A stretch of 64,000 nt of DNA from Hydractinia symbiolongicarpus (lineage: Eukaryota > Cnidaria > Hydrozoa > Anthoathecata > Hydractiniidae): contig NC_079878.1 in assembly GCF_029227915.1 (NCBI RefSeq), forward strand, positions 28,857,501-28,921,500. The letters are read 5' to 3'. Position numbers and translations under genes: made by a program. The notes below the pieces were generated by a model, which did no database searches, was not told where the DNA came from, and was given only the letters and a program-made list of their open reading frames with translations. This document shows, one piece after another, positions 36,034-48,540 of the stretch. Position 1 is the first letter of the stretch. Each line of letters opens with the position of its first letter.

Positions 36034-37039
36034 TGTATACAAGGAAGGTACCCTGTGAGTAAACGCATTTCCCGAACGATTTTTTAAATTATTTTTTCAC
36101 CACTAAAACGCATGAGACTTGTAGTTTTCAAAAATGTTTTCATTTTTGATGAGACGCTGAATATAAGAAGTTTAATCGCCGGCAAACAAAAACCCGCGAT
36201 TTCCCGTAAATCCCGTGCTTGGCCCGTATAGTCGAGTACATACAAAGAAAGTACCCTGTGAGTAAACTCATTTCCAGTACGATTTTTTAAATTATCTTTT
36301 CACCACTAAAACACACGAGACTTGTAGTTTTCAAAAATGTTTTCATTTTTGATGAGACGCTGAATAAAAGAAGTTTAATCACCGGCAAACGAAAACCCGC
36401 GAATTCCCGTAAATCCCAAACTCGGCCCGTATAGTCAAAAGTATGCAAAGAAAATACCCAGGGAGTAAACTCATTTCCAGAACGATTTTTTAAATTATCT
36501 TTTCACCACTAAAACGCATGAGACTTGTAGTTTTCAAAAATGTTTTCATTTTTGATGAGACGCTGAATAAAAGATGTTTAATCGCCGGCAAACGAAAACC
36601 CGCGATTTCATGTAAATCCTGGACTCGGCCCGTATAGTCAAAAGTATACAAAGAACGTACCCAGGGAGTAAACTCATTTCCCGAACGATTTTTTAAATTA
36701 TTTTTTCACCACTAAAACGCATGAGACTTGCAGTTTTCAAAAATGTTTTCATTTTTGATGAGACGCTGAATAAAAGATGTTTAATCGCCGGCAAACGAAA
36801 AACCGCGATTTCCCGTAAATCCCTGACTCGGCCCGTATAGTCAAAAGTATACAAAGAAAGTACCCAGGGAGTAAACTCATTTCCCGAACGATTTTTTAAA
36901 ATATTTTTTCACCACTAAAACGCATGAGACTTGTAGTTTTCAGGAATGTTTTCATTTTTGATGAGACGCTTAATGAAAGAAGTTTAATCGCCGGCAAACG
37001 AAAACCCGCGATTTCCCGTAAATCCCGGACTCGGCCCGT

Positions 37040-37056
37040 ATAGTCAAAAGTACCCT
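37040..37056. other. 13-bp deletion in a family B monomer
   Basis: Other monomers read CAAAAGTATACAAAGAAAG before TACCCTG. Here the sequence goes from TAGTCAAAAG directly to TACCCTGCG. The missing 13 bases lie between two copies of AAAGTA, and one copy of it remains. This accounts for the 799-base rather than 812-base spacing between the flanking CATGTAAATCC markers at 36610 and 37409. Confidence 0.85.
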
Positions 37057-40000
37057 GCGAGTAAACTCATTTCCAGAACGATTTTTTAAATTATCTTTTC
37101 ACCACTAAAACACACGAGACTTGTAGTTTTCAAAAATGTTTTCATTTTTGATGAGACGCTGAATAAAAGAAGTTTAATCACCGGCAAACGAAAACCCGCG
37201 AATTCCCGTAAATCCCAAACTCGGCCCGTATAGTCAAAAGTATGCAAAGAAAATACCCAGGGAGTAAACTCATTTCCTGAACGATTTTTTAAATTATCTT
37301 TTCACCACTAAAACGCATGAGACTTGTAGTTTTCAAAAATGTTTTCATTTTTGATGAGACGCTGAATAAAAGATGTTTAATCGCCGGCAAACGAAAACCC
37401 GCGATTTCATGTAAATCCTGGACTCGGCCCGTATAGTCAAAAGTATACAAAGAACGTACCCAGGGAGTAAACTCATTTCCCGAACGATTTTTTAAATTAT
37501 TTTTTCACCACTAAAACGCATGAGACTTGCAGTTTTCAAAAATGTTTTCATTTTTGATGAGACGCTGAATAAAAGATGTTTAATCGCCGGCAAACAAAAA
37601 CCCGTGATTTCCCGTAAATCCCGTGCTTGGCCCGTATAGTCGAGTACATACAAAGAAAGTACCCTGTGAGTAAACTCATTTCCAGAACGATTATTTAAAT
37701 TATCTTTTCACCACTAAAACGCATGGGACTTGTAGTTTTCAAAAATGTTTTCATTTTTGATGAGACTCTGAATAAAAGAAGTTTAATCGCCGGCAAACGA
37801 AAACCCGCGAATTCCCGTAAATCCTGGACTCGGCCCGTATAGTCAAAAGTATACAAAGAAAACACCCAAGGAGTAAACACATTTCCCGAACGATTTTTTA
37901 ATATATTTTTTCACCACTAAAACGCATAAGACTTGTAGTTTTCAGGAATGTTTTCATTTTTGATGAGACGCTTAATGAAAAAAGTTTAATCGCCGGCAAA
38001 CGAAAACCCGCGATTTCCCGTAAATCCCGAGCTTGGCCCGTATAGTCGAATGTATACAAAGAAAGTACCCTGTGAGTAAACTCATTTCTTGAACGATTTT
38101 TTAAATATATCTTTTCACCACTAAAACGCATGAGACTTGTAGTTTTCAAAAATGTTTTCATTTTTGATAAGACGCTGAATAAAAGATGTTTAATCGCCGA
38201 CAAACCAAAACCCGCGATTTCCCGTAAATACCAGACTCGGCCCGTATAGTCAAAAGTATACAAAGAAAGTACCCAGGGAGTAAACTCATTTCCCGAACGA
38301 TTTTTAAAATTATTCTTTCACCACTAAAACGCATGAGACTTGTAGTCTTCAAAAATGTTTTCATTTTTGATGAGACGCTGAATAAAAGATGTTTAATCGC
38401 CGGGAAACCAAAACCCGCGATTTCCCGTAAATCCCGGACTTGGCCCGTATAGTCAAAAGTATACAAAGAAAGTACCCAGGGAGTAAACTCATTTCCCGAA
38501 CGATTTTTTAAATTATTTTTTCACCACTAAAACGCATGAGACTTGTAGTTTTCAAAAATGTATTCATTTTTGATAAGACGCTGAATAAAAGATGTTTAAT
38601 CGCCGGCAAACGAAAACCCGCGATTTCTCGTAAATCCCGGACTTGGCCCGTATAGTCAAAAGTATACAAAGAAAGTACCCAGGGAGTAAACTCATTTCCC
38701 AAACGATTTTTTAAATTATTTTTTCACCACTAAAACGCATAAGACTTGTAGTTTTCAGGAATGTTTTCATTTTTGATGAGACGCTTAATGAAAGAAGTTT
38801 AATCGCCGGCAAACGAAAACCCGCGATTTCCCGTAAATCCCGGGCTTGGCCCGTATAGTCGAATGTATACAAAGAAAGTACCCTGTGAGTAAACTCATTT
38901 CCCGAACGATTTTTTAAATTATTTTTTCACCACTAAAACGCATGAGACTTGTAGTTTTCAAAAATGGTTTCATTTTTGATGAGACGCTGAATATAAGAAG
39001 TTTAATCGCCGGCAAACAAAAACCCGCGATTTCCCGTAAATCCCGTGCTTGGCCCGTATAGTCGAGTACATACAAAGGAAGTACCCTGTGAGTAAACTCA
39101 TTTCCAGAACGATTTTTTAAATTATCTTTTCACCACTAAAACGCATGAGACTTGTAGTTTTTAAAAATATTTTCATTTTTGATAAGACGCTGAATAAAAG
39201 ATGAATAATAGCCGGCAAACCAAAACCCGCGATTTCCCGTAAATCCCGTGCTTGTCCCGTATAGTCGAGTACATACAAAGAAAGTACCCTGTGAGTAAAC
39301 TCATTTCCAGAACGATTTTTAATCTATTTTTTCACCACTAAAACGCATGAGACTTGTAGTTTTCAAAAATGTATTCATTTTTGATGAGACGCTGATTAAA
39401 AGATGTTTAATCGCCGGAAACGAAAACCCGCGATTTCCCGTAAATCCCGGACTTGGCCCGTATAGTCAAAAGTATACAAAGAAAGTACCCAGGGAGTAAA
39501 CTCATTTCCCGAACGATTTTTTAAATTATTTTTTCACCACTAAAACGCATAAGACTTGTAGTTTTCAGGAATGTTTTCATTTTTGATGAGACGCTTACTG
39601 AAAGAAGTTTAATCGCCGGCAAACGAAAACCCGCGATTTCCCGTAAATCCCGGGCTTGGCCCGTATAGTCGAATGTATACAAAGAAAGTACCCTGTGAGT
39701 AAACTCATTTCCCGAACGATTTTTTAAATTATTTTTTCACCACTAAAACGCATGAGACTTGTAGTTTTCAAAAATGGTTTCATTTTTGATGAGACGCTGA
39801 ATATAAGAAGTTTAATCGCCGGCAAACAAAAACCCGCGATTTCCCGTAAATCCCGTGCTTGGCCCGTATAGTCGAGTACATAGAAAGAAAGTACTCTGTG
39901 AGTAAACTCATTTCCAGAACGATTTTTTAAGTTATCTTTTCACCACTAAAACGCATGAGACTTGTAGTTTTCAAAAATGTTTTCATTTTTGATAAGACGC

Positions 40001-43000
40001 TGAATAAAAGATGTTTAATCGCCGGCAAACCAAAACCCGCGATTTCCCGTAAATACCGGACTCGGCCCGTATAGTCAAAAGTATACAAAGAAAATACCCA
40101 GGGAGTAAACACATTTCCCGAACGATTTTTTAATATATTTTTTCACCACTAAAACGCATAAGACTTGTAGTTTTCAGGAATGTTTTCATTTTTGATGAGA
40201 CGCTTATTGAAAGAAGTTTAATCGCCGGCAAACGAAAACCCGCGATTTCCCGTAAATCCCGGGCTTGGCCCGTATAGTCGAATGTATACAAAGAAAGTAC
40301 CCTGTGAGTAAACTCATTTCCCGAACGATTTTTTAAATTATTTTTTCACCACTAAAACGCATGAGACTTGTAGTTTTCAAAAATGGTTTCATTTTTGATG
40401 AGACGCTGAATATAAGAAGTTTAATCGCCGGCAAACGAAAACCCGCGATTTCCCGTAAATCCCGTGCTTTGCCCGTATAGTCGAGTACATACAAAGAAAG
40501 TACCCTGTGAGTAAACCCATTTCCAGAACGATTTTTTAAGTTATCTTTTCACCACTAAAACGCATGAGACTTGTAGTTTTCAAAAATGTTTTCATTTTTG
40601 ATAAGACGCTGAATAAAAGATGTTTAATCGCCGGCAAACCAAAACCCGCGATTTCCCGTAAATCCCGTGCTTGGCCCGTATAGTCGAGTACATACAAAGA
40701 AAATACCCAGGGAGTAAACACATTTCCCGAACGATTTTTTAATATATTTTTTCACCACTAAAACGCATAAGACTTGTAGTTTTTAGGAATGTTTTCATTT
40801 TTGATGAGACGCTTAATGAAAGAAGTTTAATCGCCGGCAAACGAAAACCCGCGATTTCCCGTAAATCCCGGGCTTGGCCCGTATAGTCAAAAGTGTACAA
40901 AGAAAGTACCCTGTGAGTAAACTCATTTCCAGAACGATTTTTTAAGTTATCTTTTCACCACTAAAACGCATGAGACTTGTAGTTTTCAAAAATGTTTTCA
41001 TTTTTGATAAGACGCTGAATAAAAGATGTTTAATCGCCGGCAAACCAAAACCCGCGATTTCCCGTAAATCCCATGCTTGGCCCGTATAGTCGAGTACATA
41101 CAAAGAAAGTACCCTGTGGGTAAACTCATTTCCAGAACGATTTTTTAAATTATCTTTTCACCACTAAAACGCATGAGACTTGTAGTTTTCAAAAATGTTT
41201 TCATTTTTGATGAGACTCTGAATAAAAGAAGTTTAATCGCCGGCAAACGAAAACCCGCGAATTCCCGTAAATCCCGGGCTTGGCCCGTATAGTCGAATGT
41301 ATACAAAGAAAGTACCCTGTGAGTAAACTCATTTCCCGAACGATTATTTAAATTATCTTTTCACCACTAAAGCGCATGAGACTTGTAGTTTTCAAAAATG
41401 TTTTCATTTTTGATAAGACGCTGAATAAAAGATGTTTAATCGCCGGCAAACCAAAACCCGCGATTTCCCGTAAATCCCGTGTTTGGCCCGTATAGTCGAG
41501 TACATACAAAGAAAGTACCCTGTGAGTAAACTCATTTCCAGAACGATTTTTTAAATTACCTTTTCACCGCTAAAACGCATGAGACTTGTAGTTTTCAAAA
41601 ATGTTTTCATTTTTGATGAGACTCTGAATAAAAGAAGTTTAATCGCCGGCAAACGAAAACCCGCGAATTCCCGTAAATCCCGGGCTTGGCCCGTATAGTC
41701 GAATGTATACAAAGAAAGTACCCTGTGAGTAAACTCATTTCCCGAACGATTATTTAAATTATCTTTTCACCACTAAAACGCATGAGACTTGTAGTTTTCA
41801 AAAATGTTTTCATTTTTGATAAGACGCTGAATAAAAGATGTTTAATCGCCGGCAAACCAAAACCCGCGATTTCCCGTAAATACCGGACTCGGCCCGTATA
41901 GTCAAAAGTATACAAAGAAAATACCCAGGGAGTAAACACATTTCCCGAACGATTTTTTAATATATTTTTTCACCACTAAAACGCATAAGACTTGTAGTTT
42001 TCAGGAATGTTTTCATTTTTGATGAGACGCTTAATGAAAGAAGTTTAATCGCCGGCAAACGAAAACCCGCGATCTCCCGTAAATCCCGGGCTTAGCCCGT
42101 ATAGTCGAATGTATACAAAGAAAGTACCCTGTGAGTAAACTCATTTCCCGAACGATTTTTTAAATTATTTTTTCACCACTAAAACGCATGAGACTTGTAG
42201 TTTTCAAAAATGGTTTCATTTTTGATGAGACGCTGAATATAAGAAGTTTAATCGCCGGCAAACGAAAACCCGCGAATTCCCGTAAATAACGGGCTTGGCC
42301 CGTATAGTCGAATGTATACAAAGAAAGTACCCTGTGAGTAAACTCATTTCCCGAACGATTATTTAAATTATCTTTTCACCACTAAAGCGCATGAGACTTG
42401 TAGTTTTCAAAAATGTTTTCATTTTTGATAAGACGCTGAATAAAAGATGTTTAATCGCCGGCAAACCAAAACCCGCGATTTCCCGTAAATCCCGTGCTTG
42501 GCCCGTATAGTCGAGTACATACAAAGAAAGTACCCTGTGAGTAAACTCATTTCCAGAACGATTTTTTAAATTATCTTTTCACCGCTAAAACGCATGAGAC
42601 TTGTAGTTTTCAAAAATGTTTTCATTTTTGATGAGACTCTGAATAAAAGAAGTTTAATCGCCGGCAAACGAAAACCCGCGAATTCCCGTAAATCCCGGGC
42701 TTGGCCCGTATAGTCGAATGTATACAAAGAAAGTACCCTGTGAGTAAACTCATTTCCCGAACGATTATTTAAATTATCTTTTCACCACTAAAACGCATGA
42801 GACTTGTAGTTTTCAAAAATGTTTTCATTTTTGATAAGACGCTGAATAAAAGATGTTTAATCGCCGGCAAACCAAAACCCGCGATTTCCCGTAAATACCG
42901 GACTCGGCCCGTATAGTCAAAAGTATACAAAGAAAATACCCAGGGAGTAAACACATTTCCCGAACGATTTTTTAATATATTTTTTCACCACTAAAACGCA

Positions 43001-46000
43001 TAAGACTTGTAGTTTTCAGGAATGTTTTCATTTTTGATGAGACGCTTAATGAAAGAAGTTTAATCGCCGGCAAACGAAAACCCGCGATTTCCCGTAAATC
43101 CCGGGCTTAGCCCGTATAGTCGAATGTATACAAAGAAAGTACCCTGTGAGTAAACTCATTTCCCGAACGATTTTTTAAATTATTTTTTCACCACTAAAAC
43201 GCATGAGACTTGTAGTTTTCAAAAATGGTTTCATTTTTGATGAGACGCTGAATATAAGAAGTTTAATCGCCGGCAAACAAAAACCCGCGATTTCCCGTAA
43301 ATCCCGTGCTTGGCCCGTATAGTCGAGTACATACAAAGAAAGTACCCTGTGAGTAAACTCATTTCCAGAACGATTTTTTAAGTTATCTTTTCACCACTAA
43401 AACGCATGAGACTTGTAGTTTTCAAAAATGTTTTCATTTTTGATAAGACGCTGAATAAAAGATGTTTAATCGCCAGCAAACCAAAACCCGCGATTTCCGT
43501 AAATCCCGTGCTTGGCCCGTATAGTCGAGTACATACAAAGAAAGTACCCTGTGAGTAAACTCATTTCCAGAACGATTTTTTAAATTATCTTTTCACCACT
43601 AAAACGCATGAGACTTGTAGTTTTCAAAAATGTTTTCATTTTTGATGAGACTCTGAATAAAAGAAGTTTAATCGCCAGCAAACCAAAACCCGCGATTTCC
43701 GTAAATCCCGTGCTTGGCCCGTATAGTCGAGTACATACAAAGAAAGTACCCTGTGAGTAAACTCATTTCCAGAACGATTTTTTAAATTATCTTTTCACCA
43801 CTAAAACGCATGAGACTTGTAGTTTTCAAAAATGTTTTCATTTTTGATGAGACTCTGAATAAAAGAAGTTTAATCGCCGGCAAACGAAAACCCGCGAATT
43901 CCCGTAAATCCCGGGCTTGGCCCGTATAGTCGAATGTATACAAAGAAAGTACCCTGTGAGTAAACTCATTTCCCGAACGATTTTTTAAATTATCTTTTCA
44001 CCACTAAAACGCATGAGACTTGTAGTTTTCAAAAATGTTTTCATTTTTGATAAGACGCTGAATGAAAGATGTTTAATCGCCGGCAAACCAAAACCCGCGA
44101 TTTCCCGTAAATACCGGACTCGGCCCGTATAGTCAAAAGTATACAAAGAAAATACCCAGGGAGTAAACACATTTCCCGAACGATTTTTTAATATATTTTT
44201 TCACCACTAAAACGCATAAGACTTGTAGTTTTCAGGAATGTTTTCATTTTTGATGAGACGCTTAATGAAAGAAGTTTAATCGCCGGCAAACGAAAACCCG
44301 CGATTTCCCGTAAATCCCGAGCTTGGCCCGTATAGTCGAATGTATACAAAGAAAGTACCCTGTGAGTAAACTCATTTCTCGAACAATTTTTTAAATTATC
44401 TTTTCACCACTAAAACGCATGAGACTTGTAGTTTTCAAAAATGTTGTCATTTTTGATAAGACGCTGAATAAAAGATGTTTAATCGCCGGCAAACCAAAAC
44501 CCGCGATTTCCCGTAAATACCGGACTCGGCCCGTATAGTCAAAAGTATAAAAAGAAAGTACCCAGGGAGTAAACTCATTTCCCGAACGATTTTTTAAATT
44601 ATTTTTTCACCACTAAAACGCATGAGACTTGTAGTTTTCAAAAATGTTTTCATTTTTGATGAGACGCTAAATAAAAGATGTTTAATCGCTGGGAAACAAA
44701 AAACCCGCGATTTCCCGTAAATCCCGGACTCGGCCCGTATAGTCAAAAGTATACAAAGAAAGTACCCAGGGAGTAAACTCATTTCCCGAACGATTTTTTA
44801 AATTATTTTTTCACCACTAAAACGCATGAGACTTGTAGTTTTCAGGAATGTTTTCATTTATGATGAGACGCTTAATGAAAGAAGTTTAATTGTCGGCAAA
44901 CGAAAACCCGCGATTTCCCGTAAATCCCGGGCTTGGCCCGTATAGTCGAATGTATACAAAGAAAGTACCCTGTGAGTAAACTCATTTCCCGAACGATTTT
45001 TTAAATTATTTTTTCACCACTAAAACGCATGAGACTTGTAGTTTTCAAAAATGTTTTCATTTTTGATGAGACGCTGAATAAAAGATGTTTAATCGCCGGC
45101 AAACAAAAACCCTCAATTTCCCGTAAATCCTGTGCTTGGCCCGTATAGTCGAGTACATACAAAGAAAGTACCCTGTGAGTAAACTCATTTCCAGAACGAT
45201 TTTTTAATCTATTTTTTTACCACTAAAACGCATGAGACTTGTAGTTTTCAAAAATGTATTCATTTTTGATGAGACGCTGAATAAAAGATGTTTAATCGCC
45301 GGAAAACGAAACCCGCGATTTCCCGCAAATCCCGTGCTTGGCCCGTATAGTCGAGTATATACAAAGAAAGTACCCTGTGAGTAAACTCATTTCCCGAACG
45401 ATTATTTAAATTATCTTTTCACCACTAAAACGCATGAGACTTGTAGTTTTCAAAAATGTTTTCATTTTTGATAAGACGCTGAATAAAAGATGTTTAATCG
45501 CCGGCAAACCAAAACCCGCGATTTCCCGTAAATACCGGACTCGGCCCGTATAGTTAAAAGTATACAAAGAAAATACCCAGGGAGTAAACACATTTCCCGA
45601 ACGATTTTTTATTATATTTTTTCACCACTAAAATGCATAAGACTTGTAGTTTTCAGGAATGTTTTCATTTTTGATGAGACGCTTAATGAAAGAAGTTTAA
45701 TCGCCGGCAAACGAAAACCCGCGATTTCCCGTAAATCCCGGGCTTGGCCCGTATAGTCGAATGTATACAAAGAAAGTACCCTGTGAGTAAACTCATTTCC
45801 CGAACGATTTTTTAAATTATTTTTTCACCACTAAAACGCATGAGACTTGTAGTTTTCAAAAATGGTTTCATTTTTGATGAGACGCTGAATATAAGAAGTT
45901 TAATCGCCGGGAAACAAAAACCCGCGATTTCCCGTAAATCCCGTGCTTGGCCCGTATAGTCGAGTACATACAAAGAAAGTACCCTGTGAGTAAACTCATT

Positions 46001-47324
46001 TCCAGAACGATTTTTTAAGTTATCTTTTCACCACTAAAACGCATGAGACTTGTAGTTTTCAAAAATGTTTTCATTTTTGATAAGACGCTGAATAAAAGAT
46101 GTTTAATCGCCGGCAAACCAAAACCCGCGATTTCCGTAAATCCCGTGCTTGGCCCGTATAGTCGAGTACATACAAAGAAAGTACCCTGTGAGTAAACTCA
46201 TTTCCAGAACAATTTTTTAAATTATCTTTTCACCACTAAAACGCATGAGACTTGTAGTTTTCAAAAATGTTTTCATTTTTGATGAGACTCTGAATAAAAG
46301 AAGTTTAATCGCCGGCAAACGAAAACCCGCGAATTCCCGTAAATCCCGGGCTTGGCCCGTATAGTCGAATGTATACAAAGAAAGTACCCTGTGAGTAAAC
46401 TCATTTCCCGAACGATTTTTTAAATTATCTTTTCACCACTAAAACGCATGAGACTTGTAGTTTTCAAAAATGTTTTCATTTTTGATAAGACGCTGAATGA
46501 AAGATGTTTAATCGCCGGCAAACCAAAACCCGCGATTTCCCGTAAATACCGGACTCGGCCCGTATAGTCAAAAGTATACAAAGAAAATACCCAGGGAGTA
46601 AACACATTTCCCGAACGATTTTTTAATATATTTTTTCACCACTAAAACGCATAAGACTTGTAGTTTTCAGGAATGTTTTCATTTTTGATGAGACGCTTAA
46701 TGAAAGATGTTTAATCGCCGGGAAACGAAAACCCGCGATTTCCCGTAAATCCCGGACTCGGCCCGTATAGTCAAAAGTATACAAAGAAAGTACCCAGGGA
46801 GTAAACTCATTTCCCGAACGATTTTTTTAATTATTTTTTCACCACTAAAACGCATGAGACTTGTAGTTTTCAGGAATGTTTTCATTTTTGATGAGACGCT
46901 TAATGAAAGAAGTTTAATTGTCGGCAAACGAAAACCCGCGATTTCCCGTAAATCCCGGGCTTGGCCCGTATAGTCGAATGTATACAAAGAAAGTACCCTG
47001 TGAGTAAACTCATTTCCCGAACGATTTTTTAAATTATTTTTTCACCACTAAAACGCATGAGACTTGTAGTTTTCAAAAATGTTTTCATTTTTGATGAGAC
47101 GCTGAATAAAAGATGTTTAATCGCCGGCAAACAAAAACCCGCAATTTCCCGTAAATCCTGTGCTTGGCCCGTATAGTCGAGTACATACAAAGAAAGTACC
47201 CTGTGAGTAAACTCATTTCCAGAACGATTTTTTAATCTATTTTTTTACCACTAAAACGCATGAGACTTGTAGTTTTCAAAAATGTATTCATTTTTGATGA
47301 GACGCTGAATAAAAGATGTTTAAT

Positions 47325-48540
47325 CGCCGGAAAACGAAACCCGCGATTTCCCGTAAATCCCGTGCTTGGCCCGTATAGTCGAGTACATACAAAGAAAGTA
47401 CCCTGTGAGTAAACTCATTTCCAGAACGATTTTTTAATCTATTTTTTCACCACTAAAACGCATGAGACTTGTAGTTTTCAAAAATGTATTCATTTTTAAT
47501 GAGACGCTGAATAAAAGATGTTTAATCGCCGGCAAACGAAAACCCGCGATTTCCCGTAAATCCCGGACTTGGCCCGTATAGTCAAAAGTATACAACGAAA
47601 GTACCCAGGGAGTAAACTCATTTCCCGAACGATTTTTTAAATTATTTTTTCACCACTAAAACGCATAAGACTTGTAGTTTTCAGGAATGTTTTCATTTTT
47701 GATGAGACGCTTAATGAAAGAAGTTTAATCGCCGGCAAACGAAAACCCGCGATTTCCCGTAAATCCCGGGCTTGGCCCGTATAGTCGAATGTATACAAAG
47801 AAAGTACCCTGTGAGTAAACTCATTTCCCGAACGATTTTTTAAATTAGTTTTTCACCACTAAAACGCATGAGACTTGTAGTTTTCAAAAATGATTTCATT
47901 TTTAATGAGACGCTGAATATAAGAAGTTTAATCGCCGGAAAACGAAACCCGCGATTTCCCGTAAATCCCGTGCTTGGCCCGTATAGTCGAGTACATACAA
48001 AGAAAGTACCCTGTGAGTAAACTCATTTCCAGAACGATTTTTTAATCTATTTTTTCACCACTAAAACGCATGAGACTTGTAGTTTTCAAAAATGTATTCA
48101 TTTTTAATGAGACGCTGAATAAAAGATGTTTAATCGCCGGCAAACGAAAACCCGCGATTTCCCGTAAATCCCGGACTTGGCCCGTATAGTCAAAAGTATA
48201 CAACGAAAGTACCCAGGGAGTAAACTCATTTCCCGAACGATTTTTTAAATTATTTTTTCACCACTAAAACGCATAAGACTTGTAGTTTTCAGGAATGTTT
48301 TCATTTTTGATGAGACGCTTAATGAAAGAAGTTTAATCGCCGGCAAACGAAAACCCGCGATTTCCCGTAAATCCCGGGCTTGGCCCGTATAGTCGAATGT
48401 ATACAAAGAAAGTACCCTGTGAGTAAACTCATTTCCCGAACGATTTTTTAAATTAGTTTTTCACCACTAAAACGCATGAGACTTGTAGTTTTCAAAAATG
48501 ATTTCATTTTTAATGAGACGCTGAATATAAGAAGTTTAAT
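47325..48540 (+). repeat. Family B three-monomer tandem duplication (608 bp)
   Basis: Copies at about 47325-47932 and 47933-48540 share the rare TACAACGAAAG variant (47591 and 48199). They also share CATTTTTAATGAG and TTAGTTTTTCACC. The period is one base below three monomers because the CGGAAAACGAAACCCG unit lacks one A. Confidence 0.8.

Larger units (their letters stand above)
34991..37890 (+). repeat. Family B transition zone
   Basis: Variants special to this zone are CGATTTCATGTAAATCCTGG with AAGAACGTACCC (about 35391, 35595, 36610 and 37409), GTATGCAAAG, and CACACGAGAC. Markers of the right domain, such as GTCGAATGTATAC (first near 36029), appear here for the first time. Spacings of 204, 1015 and 799 bases between the CATGTAAATCC copies show repeated local duplication. 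The 799 spacing is four monomers minus 13 bases. Confidence 0.7.
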
